This document shows, piece after piece, positions 1 to 6,174 of a stretch of DNA of 10,628 bases; positions within the stretch are counted from its first letter, which is position 1, and the number at the start of each line of letters is the position of its first letter. The DNA comes from Chitinophagaceae bacterium. GTDB taxonomy: Bacteria > Bacteroidota > Bacteroidia > Chitinophagales > Chitinophagaceae. The translations under genes were made by a program, and so were the position numbers. The notes below the pieces were generated by a model. It searched no databases and had not been told where the DNA came from. It worked only from the letters and a program-made list of their open reading frames with translations. The DNA lies in NCBI GenBank assembly GCA_019454915.1, contig JACFNM010000123.1, forward strand, positions 1 to 10,628, written 5' to 3'.

Positions 1-818
1 CTCCGTACGGGAATATCAAAAACCACGCATTTATCTTTTCCAAAATCTTTTAGACTATATTTCTTGCTTAAAACAATCTTCTCTCCTTCAACGGGTATAA
101 TAGAAAATGAAAACTCACTTTTCTCTTCAGGAATCTCGTTCATACATACCTCTACTTTTAAACGATCAGCTGAAACATCGGGAAAAGTTCTGACGGACCG
201 GATATGAACCGGATCGTAGCTCCGCATTTCCATCTTACCTACAATCCCATTCCAGATACTTTGGGTATAATCAGAATAAGCATGCCCCTTATCACCGATA
301 TTATGGATCATGTCATTATTGACTACAATGGTAAGTTGATGAATGCCCGGTGCCAATTTCCCAATCCGATGGATATGTGGTGTGCCCAACGCATCTTGCC
401 GGCTTAATTTTTCTCCGTCAATAAAAATCCTGGATTCCCACAAAACCCTTTCTAAAAATATCTCCACTTCTTTATTCTTCCAGGATAATGGAATCTCAAT
501 TTCTCTGGTATACCGGGCTCTCCCGATATATTTGAATTCAGGAGTTAGTATGCCAAAATCTGAACCTATCGTTTTCACACCATATCTATTCTGAGCCAGG
601 GAACCGGGCAAATGTATGAACCCTTCACTCCTGTGGATACGTGCTCCCCTAAAATCTTGATCAACAGAATCCACCAGTTCGACATACCATTCTCCGGACA
701 AAGAGTATTCATTGGTCTGGGCCAGTATAGTACTTCCGAAAAATAGCATAGACCATAAAATAATGGTTATGCTTATAGTTAAATATCTGACTTTCAAAAT
801 CATATTTAAATTTTTCAT
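1..818 (-). CDS. Glycoside hydrolase family 2-type protein, N-terminal part (runs off left edge)
   Basis: 272 codons are visible, open to the window edge with no stop; the catalytic part lies outside. Residues 1-34 form an export signal (hydrophobic stretch about 12-32, ending ILAQ). Residues 38-200 read as the GH2 sugar-binding jelly roll: SGEWYVELVD at the start, HLPGSLAQN, YTREIEIP, then IFIDGEKL and NNDMIHNIGDKGHAYSDYTQ followed by WNGIVGKMEM, which is the typical end of this domain in Bacteroidota GH2 proteins. Residues about 203-272 begin the Ig-like GH2 middle domain. GH2 members are usually beta-galactosidases, beta-mannosidases or beta-glucuronidases; without the catalytic barrel the specificity cannot be called. 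The start at 818 has a lysine-containing n-region; Met6 at 803 is an alternative. No clear Shine-Dalgarno is seen. It lies downstream of the flotillin operon on the same strand but 322 bp away, so it is probably transcribed separately. Confidence 0.85.
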   Translation of the reverse strand, partial: MKNLNMILKVRYLTISITIILWSMLFFGSTILAQTNEYSLSGEWYVELVDSVDQDFRGARIHRSEGFIHLPGSLAQNRYGVKTIGSDFGILTPEFKYIGRARYTREIEIPLSWKNKEVEIFLERVLWESRIFIDGEKLSRQDALGTPHIHRIGKLAPGIHQLTIVVNNDMIHNIGDKGHAYSDYTQSIWNGIVGKMEMRSYDPVHIRSVRTFPDVSADRLKVEVCMNEIPEEKSEFSFSIIPVEGEKIVLSKKYSLKDFGKDKCVVFDIPVR

Positions 819-1069
819 TCTGAAACAAATTATACGGATCGGGTTTAAGTTTATTGTCGCACCCCGGTCCTTGTCCAAAGCCTTTATGAGTGGCCAAGCC
901 CTGGTCTTTGAATTGTGTTCCCTTGCTGTCGCACCGGGGTCTTCATCCCGGGCTATTTCGGGCGACGAGACTTGGGTGCTAACTTGACCATTATTTACCA
1001 TCTTCCCGGATTATTCTTTCCTACCCGGGCAGTACACTGTGAACCCGGGACCGTTTACTGGTTGTGCGC

Positions 1070-1091
1070 CGAGTCCCCTCCGGGAGACTCG
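1070..1091. repeat. GC-rich stem-loop downstream of flotillin
   Basis: CGAGTC at 1070-1075 pairs with GACTCG at 1086-1091. Inside it CCC (1076-1078) pairs with GGG (1082-1084), with one bulged A and a TCC loop. The hairpin lies about 50 bp beyond the flotillin stop codon on the minus strand. It has no T-run after it in that direction, so it is not a canonical intrinsic terminator. It could be a transcript 3'-end stabiliser or part of a repeat element. Confidence 0.5.
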
Positions 1092-1101
1092 ACTGGGAAA
1101 A

Positions 1102-1127
1102 AACGCCTATGCAGTTAAAATGAATTA
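1102..1127. repeat. Dispersed repeat box B, copy 1
   Basis: The sequence beginning aacgcctat and continuing gcagttaaaa matches 7979-8005 with one inserted base and one substitution (25 of 27 aligned positions). Both copies are intergenic and in the same orientation. It directly follows the GC-rich hairpin at 1070-1091. Confidence 0.6.
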
Positions 1128-1140
1128 CCCGGTAAATGTC

Positions 1141-2676
1141 TTATTCCTTTTCTTCCACAATCTCCGCATCTCCTCCTTCATGTTCCTCCTTTTTCTTTTC
1201 ACCCAGGTAGGTGGGTAGGTCCATACCTGCCATTTCAAATAGATCTTTCAGGGGCGGTACCGATTTATATAATCCCGAAACGAAACCGGCAGTCGAATTT
1301 TTTCCGTCTGCTTTCTGTCCTCCGTCCCATACCGTTACCTTATCTATTTTAATATTCTTGATGGCTTCGGTTTGCATCTTCACCAACTCAGGTAATTTAT
1401 CGGCCACCAGTAATAATACCGCATCTTTCGGATTGTTTCCGGCTGCTTTTACAATGCGATCCAGCCCTTCTGCCTGTTTGGTCAGGATTTCAAACACACC
1501 CCTTGCTTCGGCTTCCAGCTTGGCATAAATGGCATCAGCCTCGCCTTTGGCTTTTTCTCTTACCTGTTCGGCAGCGGCTTGTGCTTCGATAATCAATTTT
1601 TGTTTTTGAATATCGGCAGCGACTACAATCGTAGCGTTCTGGGAAGCCCTGTCTCTTTCCGCACGTGCATTCTCCGCTTTTTGTTCTGCCAGATAGGCTT
1701 CTTCCAGAGCCATGGCTGACTGTACTTTTTCGGCGGCTATGGCCTTTTTGAGCGCTTCTGCTTCACGTTCCCTGCGGATGGCGTCGGAACCGGCAATCTG
1801 AATTTTGGATTCGTTTTCTCCCTGTACGGCAATGGCATTGGCTTCGGCTATCTTGATACGGGTATCTCTTTCTGCTTCAGCCTTTCCAATATTTTCGTCT
1901 CTGTTGGCGCCTGCGATCTGAATTTCTTTTTCTTTAATAGCCAGCGCTACCTGAATGTCGCGGTCTCTCTGTGTTTCCGCCACTTTGATGTCTCTTTCTT
2001 TTTCTGCAGTAGTCTTACCAATTTCTCCGGTACGCTCCTGTTCGGCAACGCGTATTTTGGCTTCGTTGATGGCCTTCGCAGCGGCTTCTTTACCCAAAGC
2101 ATCTATGTAACCACTCTCATCTTTAATATCGGTGACGTTTACGTTGATCATTTTCAGACCGATCTTATTCAGTTCCGCCTCAACGTTAGATGCTATATTG
2201 GCTAAAAATTTATCGCGGTTGCTGTTGATTTCTTCAATATCCATCATGGCCACCACAAGACGCATTTGACCTAAAATGATGTCTTTGGCCAAATCATGGA
2301 TAGACTGGCGCTGCATGCCCAGCAGGCGCTCGGCGGCGTTTTGCATCACGGCCGGCTCGGTGGATACCCCCACCGTAAACCGGGAGGGAACATCCACACG
2401 AATATTTTGCTTGCTCAGCGCACTGGTCAGGTTTACCTCCAGCGACAACGGCGTGAGGTCAAGAAAAGAGTAGTCCTGTATAATGGGCCATATAAATGCG
2501 GCGCCCCCGTGTATACATTTTGCGGTACGTATCCCTTCGGTACTCGAACCCACTTTTCCGTAAACCACTAAAATCCTGTCGGACGGACAGCGCTTATAGC
2601 GGCGGAACATGGAATATACCAAAATGAAAAAGAAGAGTATTGCTACTGCAATCAATATGAGAATATATTCTGCCAT
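1141..2676 (-). CDS. floT: Flotillin (FloT/YuaG-type SPFH protein)
   Basis: 511 residues, close to the 509 of Bacillus subtilis YuaG. Residues 4-24 are one N-terminal hydrophobic membrane segment. Residues about 28-200 are the SPFH/band-7 domain (KCIHGGAAFIWPIIQDY, PSRFTVGVSTEPAVMQNAA, INVNVTDIKDESGYIDALG). Residues about 200-395 are a long alanine/glutamate-rich coiled coil with striking 11-residue repeats. The C-terminal part (396-511) has a conserved flotillin tail (DKLPELVKMQTEAI, KVTVWDGGQ) and ends in an acidic/lysine cluster. Flotillins oligomerise on the inner face of the membrane and organise functional microdomains. The start at 2676 follows AAGGATT, an acceptable Shine-Dalgarno. 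The gene is 30 bp downstream of the NfeD-like gene, the usual YuaF-YuaG (E. coli YqiJ-YqiK) pairing, and is almost surely cotranscribed with it. Confidence 0.95.
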   Translation of the reverse strand: MAEYILILIAVAILFFFILVYSMFRRYKRCPSDRILVVYGKVGSSTEGIRTAKCIHGGAAFIWPIIQDYSFLDLTPLSLEVNLTSALSKQNIRVDVPSRFTVGVSTEPAVMQNAAERLLGMQRQSIHDLAKDIILGQMRLVVAMMDIEEINSNRDKFLANIASNVEAELNKIGLKMINVNVTDIKDESGYIDALGKEAAAKAINEAKIRVAEQERTGEIGKTTAEKERDIKVAETQRDRDIQVALAIKEKEIQIAGANRDENIGKAEAERDTRIKIAEANAIAVQGENESKIQIAGSDAIRREREAEALKKAIAAEKVQSAMALEEAYLAEQKAENARAERDRASQNATIVVAADIQKQKLIIEAQAAAEQVREKAKGEADAIYAKLEAEARGVFEILTKQAEGLDRIVKAAGNNPKDAVLLLVADKLPELVKMQTEAIKNIKIDKVTVWDGGQKADGKNSTAGFVSGLYKSVPPLKDLFEMAGMDLPTYLGEKKKEEHEGGDAEIVEEKE

Positions 2677-2706
2677 AATCCTTGTATCGTTTTTTAATTA
2701 AAAATG

Positions 2707-3297
2707 TTAAGCATTTGCCGAATGAACCAATAAGATACTTTCGTTGACTACGCCGGCGATGGTGACCAGGCTGCCCGTGGAAATATCCTGCTTTTCGTCG
2801 GTAATAGCCGGTAATTCCCGCATAGCGCCCTGTATTTGCACATGCACTTTTCCCGTGCCGCCGCGGGCTGCCGGAATAAACAGGTAAACCGTGGCCGTTT
2901 TATTAATAGCGGTACTGATATCCATTGTGCCGCTTTGTTTTAAGCGAGCCATGGCGCGGAGTAAGAATATCATGATGGCTACGACTACCGCTCCGGATAA
3001 AACCGAAAAGACGAGCGTGGCGCCGGTGCTTAATCCACCCCGTATGCAGGCGATGCCCGCCCATCCGAACATGGTGAAAAAGGCGATCAGATTTTTGATG
3101 GTAAGAAACTGGAAACCGATACCGCCGTCGTGGTCCACATAGGCGTCTGCATCTCCCATAGCGTCGTCACCGTCTCCGGTTGTAAAGGATAGAATGGTTT
3201 GCCCGATAAACAGCAGAGAAAATAGTAAAGCAATAGCCCAAAAAGTCTGCTCAAAAAATGAGAGGGATTGCCACCAGGATTGTATAGTCATTAACAT
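2707..3297 (-). CDS. NfeD/YuaF-like membrane protein, flotillin partner
   Basis: 196 residues. Three hydrophobic segments are visible at about 18-38, 67-85 and 93-114. They are followed by a soluble C-terminal part (about 124-193) whose beta-rich pattern (TATVYLFIPAARGGTGKVHV, GSLVTIAGVV) fits the OB-fold of NfeD/YuaF/YqiJ proteins. Between the first two membrane segments is a very acidic, Gly-rich loop (41-59, GDGDDAMGDADAYVDHDGG). In the known pairs the NfeD-type protein acts with its flotillin in membrane-domain function; the biochemical role is not firmly known. Start choice: GAAAGG lies 8 nt before the ATG at 3297, better placed than for the Met3 codon at 3291. It is the first gene of a two-gene operon with the flotillin. 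The spacer upstream is filled with repeat sequence. YqiJ (DUF1449) is the alternative family name. Confidence 0.88.
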   Translation of the reverse strand: MLMTIQSWWQSLSFFEQTFWAIALLFSLLFIGQTILSFTTGDGDDAMGDADAYVDHDGGIGFQFLTIKNLIAFFTMFGWAGIACIRGGLSTGATLVFSVLSGAVVVAIMIFLLRAMARLKQSGTMDISTAINKTATVYLFIPAARGGTGKVHVQIQGAMRELPAITDEKQDISTGSLVTIAGVVNESILLVHSANA

Positions 3298-3394
3298 GAG
3301 TTAGCCTTTCGCCGAAAATAAGAATTTAAGAGCTAATCTGTCCGGCTTTTTTTCGCTGGGGTCTCTCCTTGCCACGATGCCCCCTCTGTGAATA

Positions 3395-3405
3395 CCCCGT
3401 CGGGG
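3395..3405. repeat. CCCCG-T-CGGGG palindrome
   Basis: A perfect 5-bp inverted repeat around a single T. The same word recurs, slightly altered, at 3609-3618 and 3626-3635 in the same spacer. Confidence 0.5.
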
Positions 3406-3456
3406 CGGCAGTCGGTACTGACCGCTGGCATCCTCTACAATCCCCACATTTTCAAA

Positions 3457-3476
3457 CCAGCCTGCCGGCTGGCAGG
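3457..3476. repeat. Overlapping alternative palindromes (REP-like)
   Basis: CCAGCC (3457-3462) pairs with GGCTGG (3467-3472) around tgcc. CCTGCC (3461-3466) pairs with GGCAGG (3471-3476) around ggct. The two hairpins are mutually exclusive. The block is flanked by AAA on the left and TTTT on the right, which also gives it some terminator-like character on the plus strand, but no plus-strand gene ends here. Confidence 0.5.
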
Positions 3477-3511
3477 TTTTAGCTATTTTTCGGCAGCCTT
3501 GACTTTTTTTG

Positions 3512-3541
3512 TTACTTTTTTGTGGCAAGACAAAAAAGTAA
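3512..3541. repeat. Perfect 12-bp inverted repeat with 6-nt loop
   Basis: TTACTTTTTTGT (3512-3523) is the exact reverse complement of ACAAAAAAGTAA (3530-3541), separated by ggcaag. A related T-run word (gactttttttg) lies just to the left. Similar T-run/A-run palindromes are familiar from intergenic DNA of many Bacteroidota genomes. Likely a core of a dispersed element; a bidirectional terminator is the alternative. Confidence 0.65.
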
Positions 3542-3557
3542 AAAGACAGATTCTTTT
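3531..3557. repeat. Dispersed repeat box A, copy 1
   Basis: 27 bases, overlapping the right arm of the 12-bp inverted repeat and ending aaaaagacagattctttt. They match 7949-7975 at 26 of 27 positions (T/C difference at the ninth base), in the same orientation. Confidence 0.7.
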
Positions 3558-3608
3558 GGTAGTGTTTATCCGGGGTATCTCCTTTTTACAAGACCCTCTC
3601 CGCGAAGA

Positions 3609-3635
3609 CCCCGTCGGGACAAAAGCCCCGTCAGG
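3609..3635. repeat. Tandem CCCCGTC[G/A]GG words
   Basis: CCCCGTCGGG at 3609-3618 and CCCCGTCAGG at 3626-3635 each continue into AC, 17 nt apart. They lie about 60-90 bp beyond the GH109 stop on its transcript and are related to the palindrome at 3395-3405. Confidence 0.45.
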
Positions 3636-3697
3636 ACAGCAAAAAGGACGCATGGAAGCGCCCTTAATGAATTGTGTGGTAGTGCCGTTGCTGACGC

Positions 3698-5119
3698 CTA
3701 CGCCTTTATACCCCTTACTGTGGTATTACCGCCTCCGTCTAAAGTCAGGTTAACGGGAGTGTTGGTTCTCCAGTTACCCCGGCTGAAATCCGGCACCTCT
3801 ACCATCTTTGATTTTTTGGCAACCGACTTTTCACTAAGCGGACCAATAACGCTCCAGAGAACGCCGTCATATACGTCCTGGTCTAACGGCAGTCCGTTCC
3901 GCAGGCAGTCAATTAACCGCCAGTCCATCATAAAGTCCATACCACCATGACCGCCTACTTTTTTAGCGATATCGCCCACATGCCGGACGATCTCGGGCGT
4001 GTATTTATCATACAAAGCCTGCAGCTCTTCGGGTTTGATCCATTCATGACCAAATGCAATTTTTGCCGGGTCAGGATATTTTTGAGCAACGCCCTTGGTA
4101 CCGCTGATTAAATGTATGCGGGAATAAGGCCGCGGGGAAGTAACATCATGCTGCAACATAATGGTCTTGCCTTTGTTGGTACGGATGATACTGGTGTTCA
4201 TATTGCCGCGATAGGGCTTGCCCACAAATTCGCCAAAAAATGCAGGATCTTCCTGAGCCTTTTCTTTCGCCGTTTCACCCATCATGAAATCGTTAGATGA
4301 CATGGAAACCATATAATCCATCTTATCACCCCGATTGATATTCAGGCACTGGGCAATAGGGCCCAAGCCGTGGGTAGGATAAAGATTGCCGTTCCGTGTT
4401 TCATTTTCCCGCAGGCGCCACATTTTGGAATAACTGGTTTTTCCAAAATTAGAGCCTAATAAATCATGTATATATGCACCCTCTGCGTGAATCAGCTCAC
4501 CAAACATTCCGTTGCGCGCCATATTTAAGGTAAGTAATTCAAAAAAGTCGTAGCAGGTATTTTCCAGCATCATACAATGCTTCCTGGTCTTTTCGGAAGT
4601 TTCTACTAACTGCCAGCATTGATCAACCGTTAAGGCAATGGGCACTTCACTGGTGGTATGTTTGCCATTCTTCATGGCGTAGAGCGCCATGGGCGTATGC
4701 AATTTCCACGGCGTGCAGATATACACCAGATCAATATCATTACTTTCACATAAAGCCTTCCATCCTTCCTCACCCGTATATTCCTTAGCCGGGGATATTC
4801 CTTTTTCTGCAAGCTTTTTTTGGGCTAATGTGATTCTTTCCGGGCGGTTATCACAGAGCGCAACAATATCTGCATTTTCTATGAAAGATAAACGACCCAC
4901 AGCGCCTGATCCGCGGTTGCCAAGACCGATGATGCCGATGCGTACCTGATCTATTTTGGGAGCGGCGTAACCGCACATGTTAAAACTGTCTTTATTCATG
5001 TGGTAGGCTTCCATACTTTCATCCGATGAAAGATCCCTGCCTAAAGCAGGTAAACCGGTTGCCAGTGCGCCTGTACCCAGGGTAATATTCCGTAAAAATT
5101 TTCTGCGATTGGACGTCAT
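3698..5119 (-). CDS. GH109-type NAD-dependent glycosidase (alpha-N-acetylgalactosaminidase family), Tat-exported
   Basis: 473 residues. The N-terminus NRRKFLRNITLG is a twin-arginine signal, followed by a hydrophobic stretch to about 26. Residues 58-180 are a Gfo/Idh/MocA Rossmann domain: nucleotide loop IGIIGLGNRGSG (61-72), acid at the end of beta-2 (LCD, D90), and CTPWKLH (135-141). The C-terminal half carries the family signature: ENTCYDFFELL with Tyr190, GELIHAEGAYIHDL, RNGNLYPTHGLGP with His250, NINRGD, and GGHGGMDFMMDW (389-400). These match GH109, whose Elizabethkingia enzyme uses a bound NAD to cleave alpha-GalNAc, for example on blood group A. Tyr190 and His250 are the expected counterparts of its active-site Tyr and His. 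Tat export fits a protein that folds around NAD before translocation. The family also contains enzymes of other activity, so the substrate is inferred. It is divergent from cutC with 184 bp between start codons. No Shine-Dalgarno; the leader is A/T-rich. Confidence 0.88.
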   Translation of the reverse strand: MTSNRRKFLRNITLGTGALATGLPALGRDLSSDESMEAYHMNKDSFNMCGYAAPKIDQVRIGIIGLGNRGSGAVGRLSFIENADIVALCDNRPERITLAQKKLAEKGISPAKEYTGEEGWKALCESNDIDLVYICTPWKLHTPMALYAMKNGKHTTSEVPIALTVDQCWQLVETSEKTRKHCMMLENTCYDFFELLTLNMARNGMFGELIHAEGAYIHDLLGSNFGKTSYSKMWRLRENETRNGNLYPTHGLGPIAQCLNINRGDKMDYMVSMSSNDFMMGETAKEKAQEDPAFFGEFVGKPYRGNMNTSIIRTNKGKTIMLQHDVTSPRPYSRIHLISGTKGVAQKYPDPAKIAFGHEWIKPEELQALYDKYTPEIVRHVGDIAKKVGGHGGMDFMMDWRLIDCLRNGLPLDQDVYDGVLWSVIGPLSEKSVAKKSKMVEVPDFSRGNWRTNTPVNLTLDGGGNTTVRGIKA

Positions 5120-5303
5120 AACTGTTTAAATATTAGATGATTGATTTTTATGTTCAGCAATATCTTTATTTTGTCGGGGTATAAATATAAGCGTACAAAT
5201 TGAGAAACGAGGCATCGGTTGCCGAATAATTGTTACAGATAGCTTTTCGTCTTGTAAAAAAGTATTTGACGTTTCAATTTGCGGTATCTTGTTAATTTTT
5301 GAT
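5120..5303. promoter_or_regulatory. Divergent intergenic region between GH109 and cutC
   Basis: 184 bp of A/T-rich sequence between two start codons facing apart; it must hold both promoters. On the plus strand TTTG at 5265-5268 precedes a poor -7 candidate TATCTTG at 5285-5291 (spacing shorter than the usual 19-21). On the minus strand TATATTTA, which differs from TAnnTTTG in the last base, is seen about 60-70 bp before the GH109 start. Neither is a strong assignment. Confidence 0.4.
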
Positions 5304-6038
5304 ATGAATTATACATTGGAAGTAATTGCTTTTAATATTCAGTCGGTTTTATTGGCCGGGGAGGCCGGCGCTCACCGGATTGAATTGTGTGATAACCCGT
5401 TTGATGGCGGCACCACGCCGGGATATGGAATGATTAAGACAGCAAGAGAAAAAACGTCGCTTCAGCTTTTTCCAATCATTCGCCCCCGCGGAGGAGATTT
5501 TTTATACAGCCGGGAGGAATTTGAAATCATGAAAAGAGATATCTCTTTGTGCCGGGAACTGGGATGCGATGGCGTGGTTATCGGGCTGCTCACACCGGAT
5601 GGTTCTGTGGATAAAGAAAGGACGGCCAGGCTGGTTGAACTGGCCTATCCATTAGGCGTGACCTTTCACCGGGCTTTTGACCGTGTTCAGCATCCAATGG
5701 AAGCTCTGGAGGATGTTATTGCCTGCGGCTGTGAAAGAATCCTTACCAGCGGACTGAAACCCACTGCCGTAGAAGGTGAGGAAATGATAGCTGAATTGGT
5801 GGCCCGGTCGGCCGGAAGGATAGAAATTATGCCCGGCTCAGGGGTCAGAGCCGATAATATAGGCGCGTTAGCGAAGCAAACAAACGCAAGCGCTTTCCAT
5901 TCATCCGCAAGGATAAATATCGAATCAGCCATGCTGTATACCAACGAATCTATGCATGAATCGCTGGATACGGTTCTCTTAAATATAGAAGAGGTGAAGA
6001 AAATGGTGCAGGTGTTGGAGGAATTGGGAGACGGATAA
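5304..6038 (+). CDS. cutC: CutC family protein (TIM barrel)
   Basis: 244 residues from the ATG at 5304. A TTG five codons upstream would also keep the frame, but the ATG version begins NYTLEVIAFN, where CutC proteins normally begin. Family motifs are all present: AGAHRIELCDN (21-31), GGTTPGYGMI (35-44), PIIRPRGGDFLYSREEFEIM (57-76), LGCDGVVIGLLTPDGSVD (86-103), VTFHRAFDR (119-127), RILTSGLKP (145-153), IMPGSGVRADNI (175-186) and FHSSARI (198-204). It is cytoplasmic, with no signal peptide. CutC is traditionally called a copper homeostasis protein, but the E. coli phenotype has been attributed to the sRNA MicL encoded at the 3' end of its gene, and no reaction is established. Here it lies between GH109 (divergent) and two secreted glycosidases on the same strand, suggesting a role in sugar handling (inference). 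Length is normal for the family. Confidence 0.93.
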   Translation: MNYTLEVIAFNIQSVLLAGEAGAHRIELCDNPFDGGTTPGYGMIKTAREKTSLQLFPIIRPRGGDFLYSREEFEIMKRDISLCRELGCDGVVIGLLTPDGSVDKERTARLVELAYPLGVTFHRAFDRVQHPMEALEDVIACGCERILTSGLKPTAVEGEEMIAELVARSAGRIEIMPGSGVRADNIGALAKQTNASAFHSSARINIESAMLYTNESMHESLDTVLLNIEEVKKMVQVLEELGDG

Positions 6039-6094
6039 GCATCCGACCCGGAAGAAACCTCTTTTATTTTCGGGGGAAAGCTAAGATAATCGCC

Positions 6095-6102
6095 TATTTT
6101 TG
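6095..6102 (+). promoter_or_regulatory. Candidate Bacteroidota -7 promoter box for the GH123-like gene
   Basis: TATTTTTG matches TAnnTTTG exactly and lies 73 bp before the start codon at 6175. The -33 element is weak: a T-run at 6067-6070 is slightly too far upstream. It would give the GH123-like gene its own promoter in the 136 bp gap after cutC. Confidence 0.4.
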
Positions 6103-6174
6103 ACCTGTATCGGGAATCTATTCACTGATAGATCACCTCGCATCATCTTTAAGAAAGTGATTGAATAATTTTTA

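Larger units (their letters stand above)
819..1140. other. Non-coding spacer, GC-rich hairpin/repeat region
   Basis: This 322 bp stretch between the flotillin stop and the GH2 start holds no believable gene. The short open frames across it start inside repeat-like sequence and resemble nothing. It is locally rich in CCGG/CCCGGG: CCCGGG occurs near 948, at 1024-1029 and at 1044-1049. A 15-base word beginning TGTCGCACC appears at about 855 and again at about 927 (TGTCGCACCCCGGTC and TGTCGCACCGGGGTC), so the region carries an imperfect 72-bp-spaced direct repeat. It must also contain the promoter of the GH2 gene and the end of the flotillin transcript, but no clear -7 box could be assigned. Confidence 0.6.
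3298..3697. repeat. Repeat-rich non-coding spacer upstream of the NfeD-flotillin operon
   Basis: 400 bp without a credible gene. It contains a perfect 12-bp inverted repeat (3512-3541), overlapping alternative GC-rich palindromes (3457-3476), three copies of a CCCCGTC[G/A]GG word (3395, 3609, 3626) and a 27-base box shared with 7949-7975. Frames open across it translate to Lys-rich and Arg/Pro-rich text that tracks the repeats rather than a protein fold. It most likely represents one or more REP/MITE-like elements common to Bacteroidota intergenic DNA, and it separates the GH109 gene from the flotillin operon. Confidence 0.65.

Noticed and set aside
204..594. Plus-strand frames of 67 and 83 residues near the left edge
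   Set aside because: Antisense to the GH2 sugar-binding domain, whose minus-strand frame is open from 818 to the edge and clearly recognisable.
915..1118. Plus-strand 67-residue frame in the GC-rich spacer
   Set aside because: Encodes only the repeat and hairpin sequence; Cys/Gly/Pro-rich text without a fold-like pattern and no ribosome-binding site.
3301..3528. Minus-strand 75-residue open frame with Lys-rich start (MPQKSNKKSQGC)
   Set aside because: It follows the repeat palindrome and hairpin words, its start lies in the T/A palindrome, and it ends against the NfeD leader. Repeat-derived reading frame rather than a gene.
3388..3950. Plus-strand open frames of 121 and 142 residues
   Set aside because: They run through the repeat spacer and into the antisense of the GH109 gene; no domain-like text, and the GH109 frame explains the DNA.
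5289..5303. TTG start for CutC
   Set aside because: It would add LIFD before the conserved family start; the ATG at 5304 fits CutC length and N-terminus better.
6039..6094. Possible terminator after cutC (CCCGGAA ... TTTTCGGG)
   Set aside because: The arms pair only with a mismatch or bulge and no T-run follows; too weak to call.
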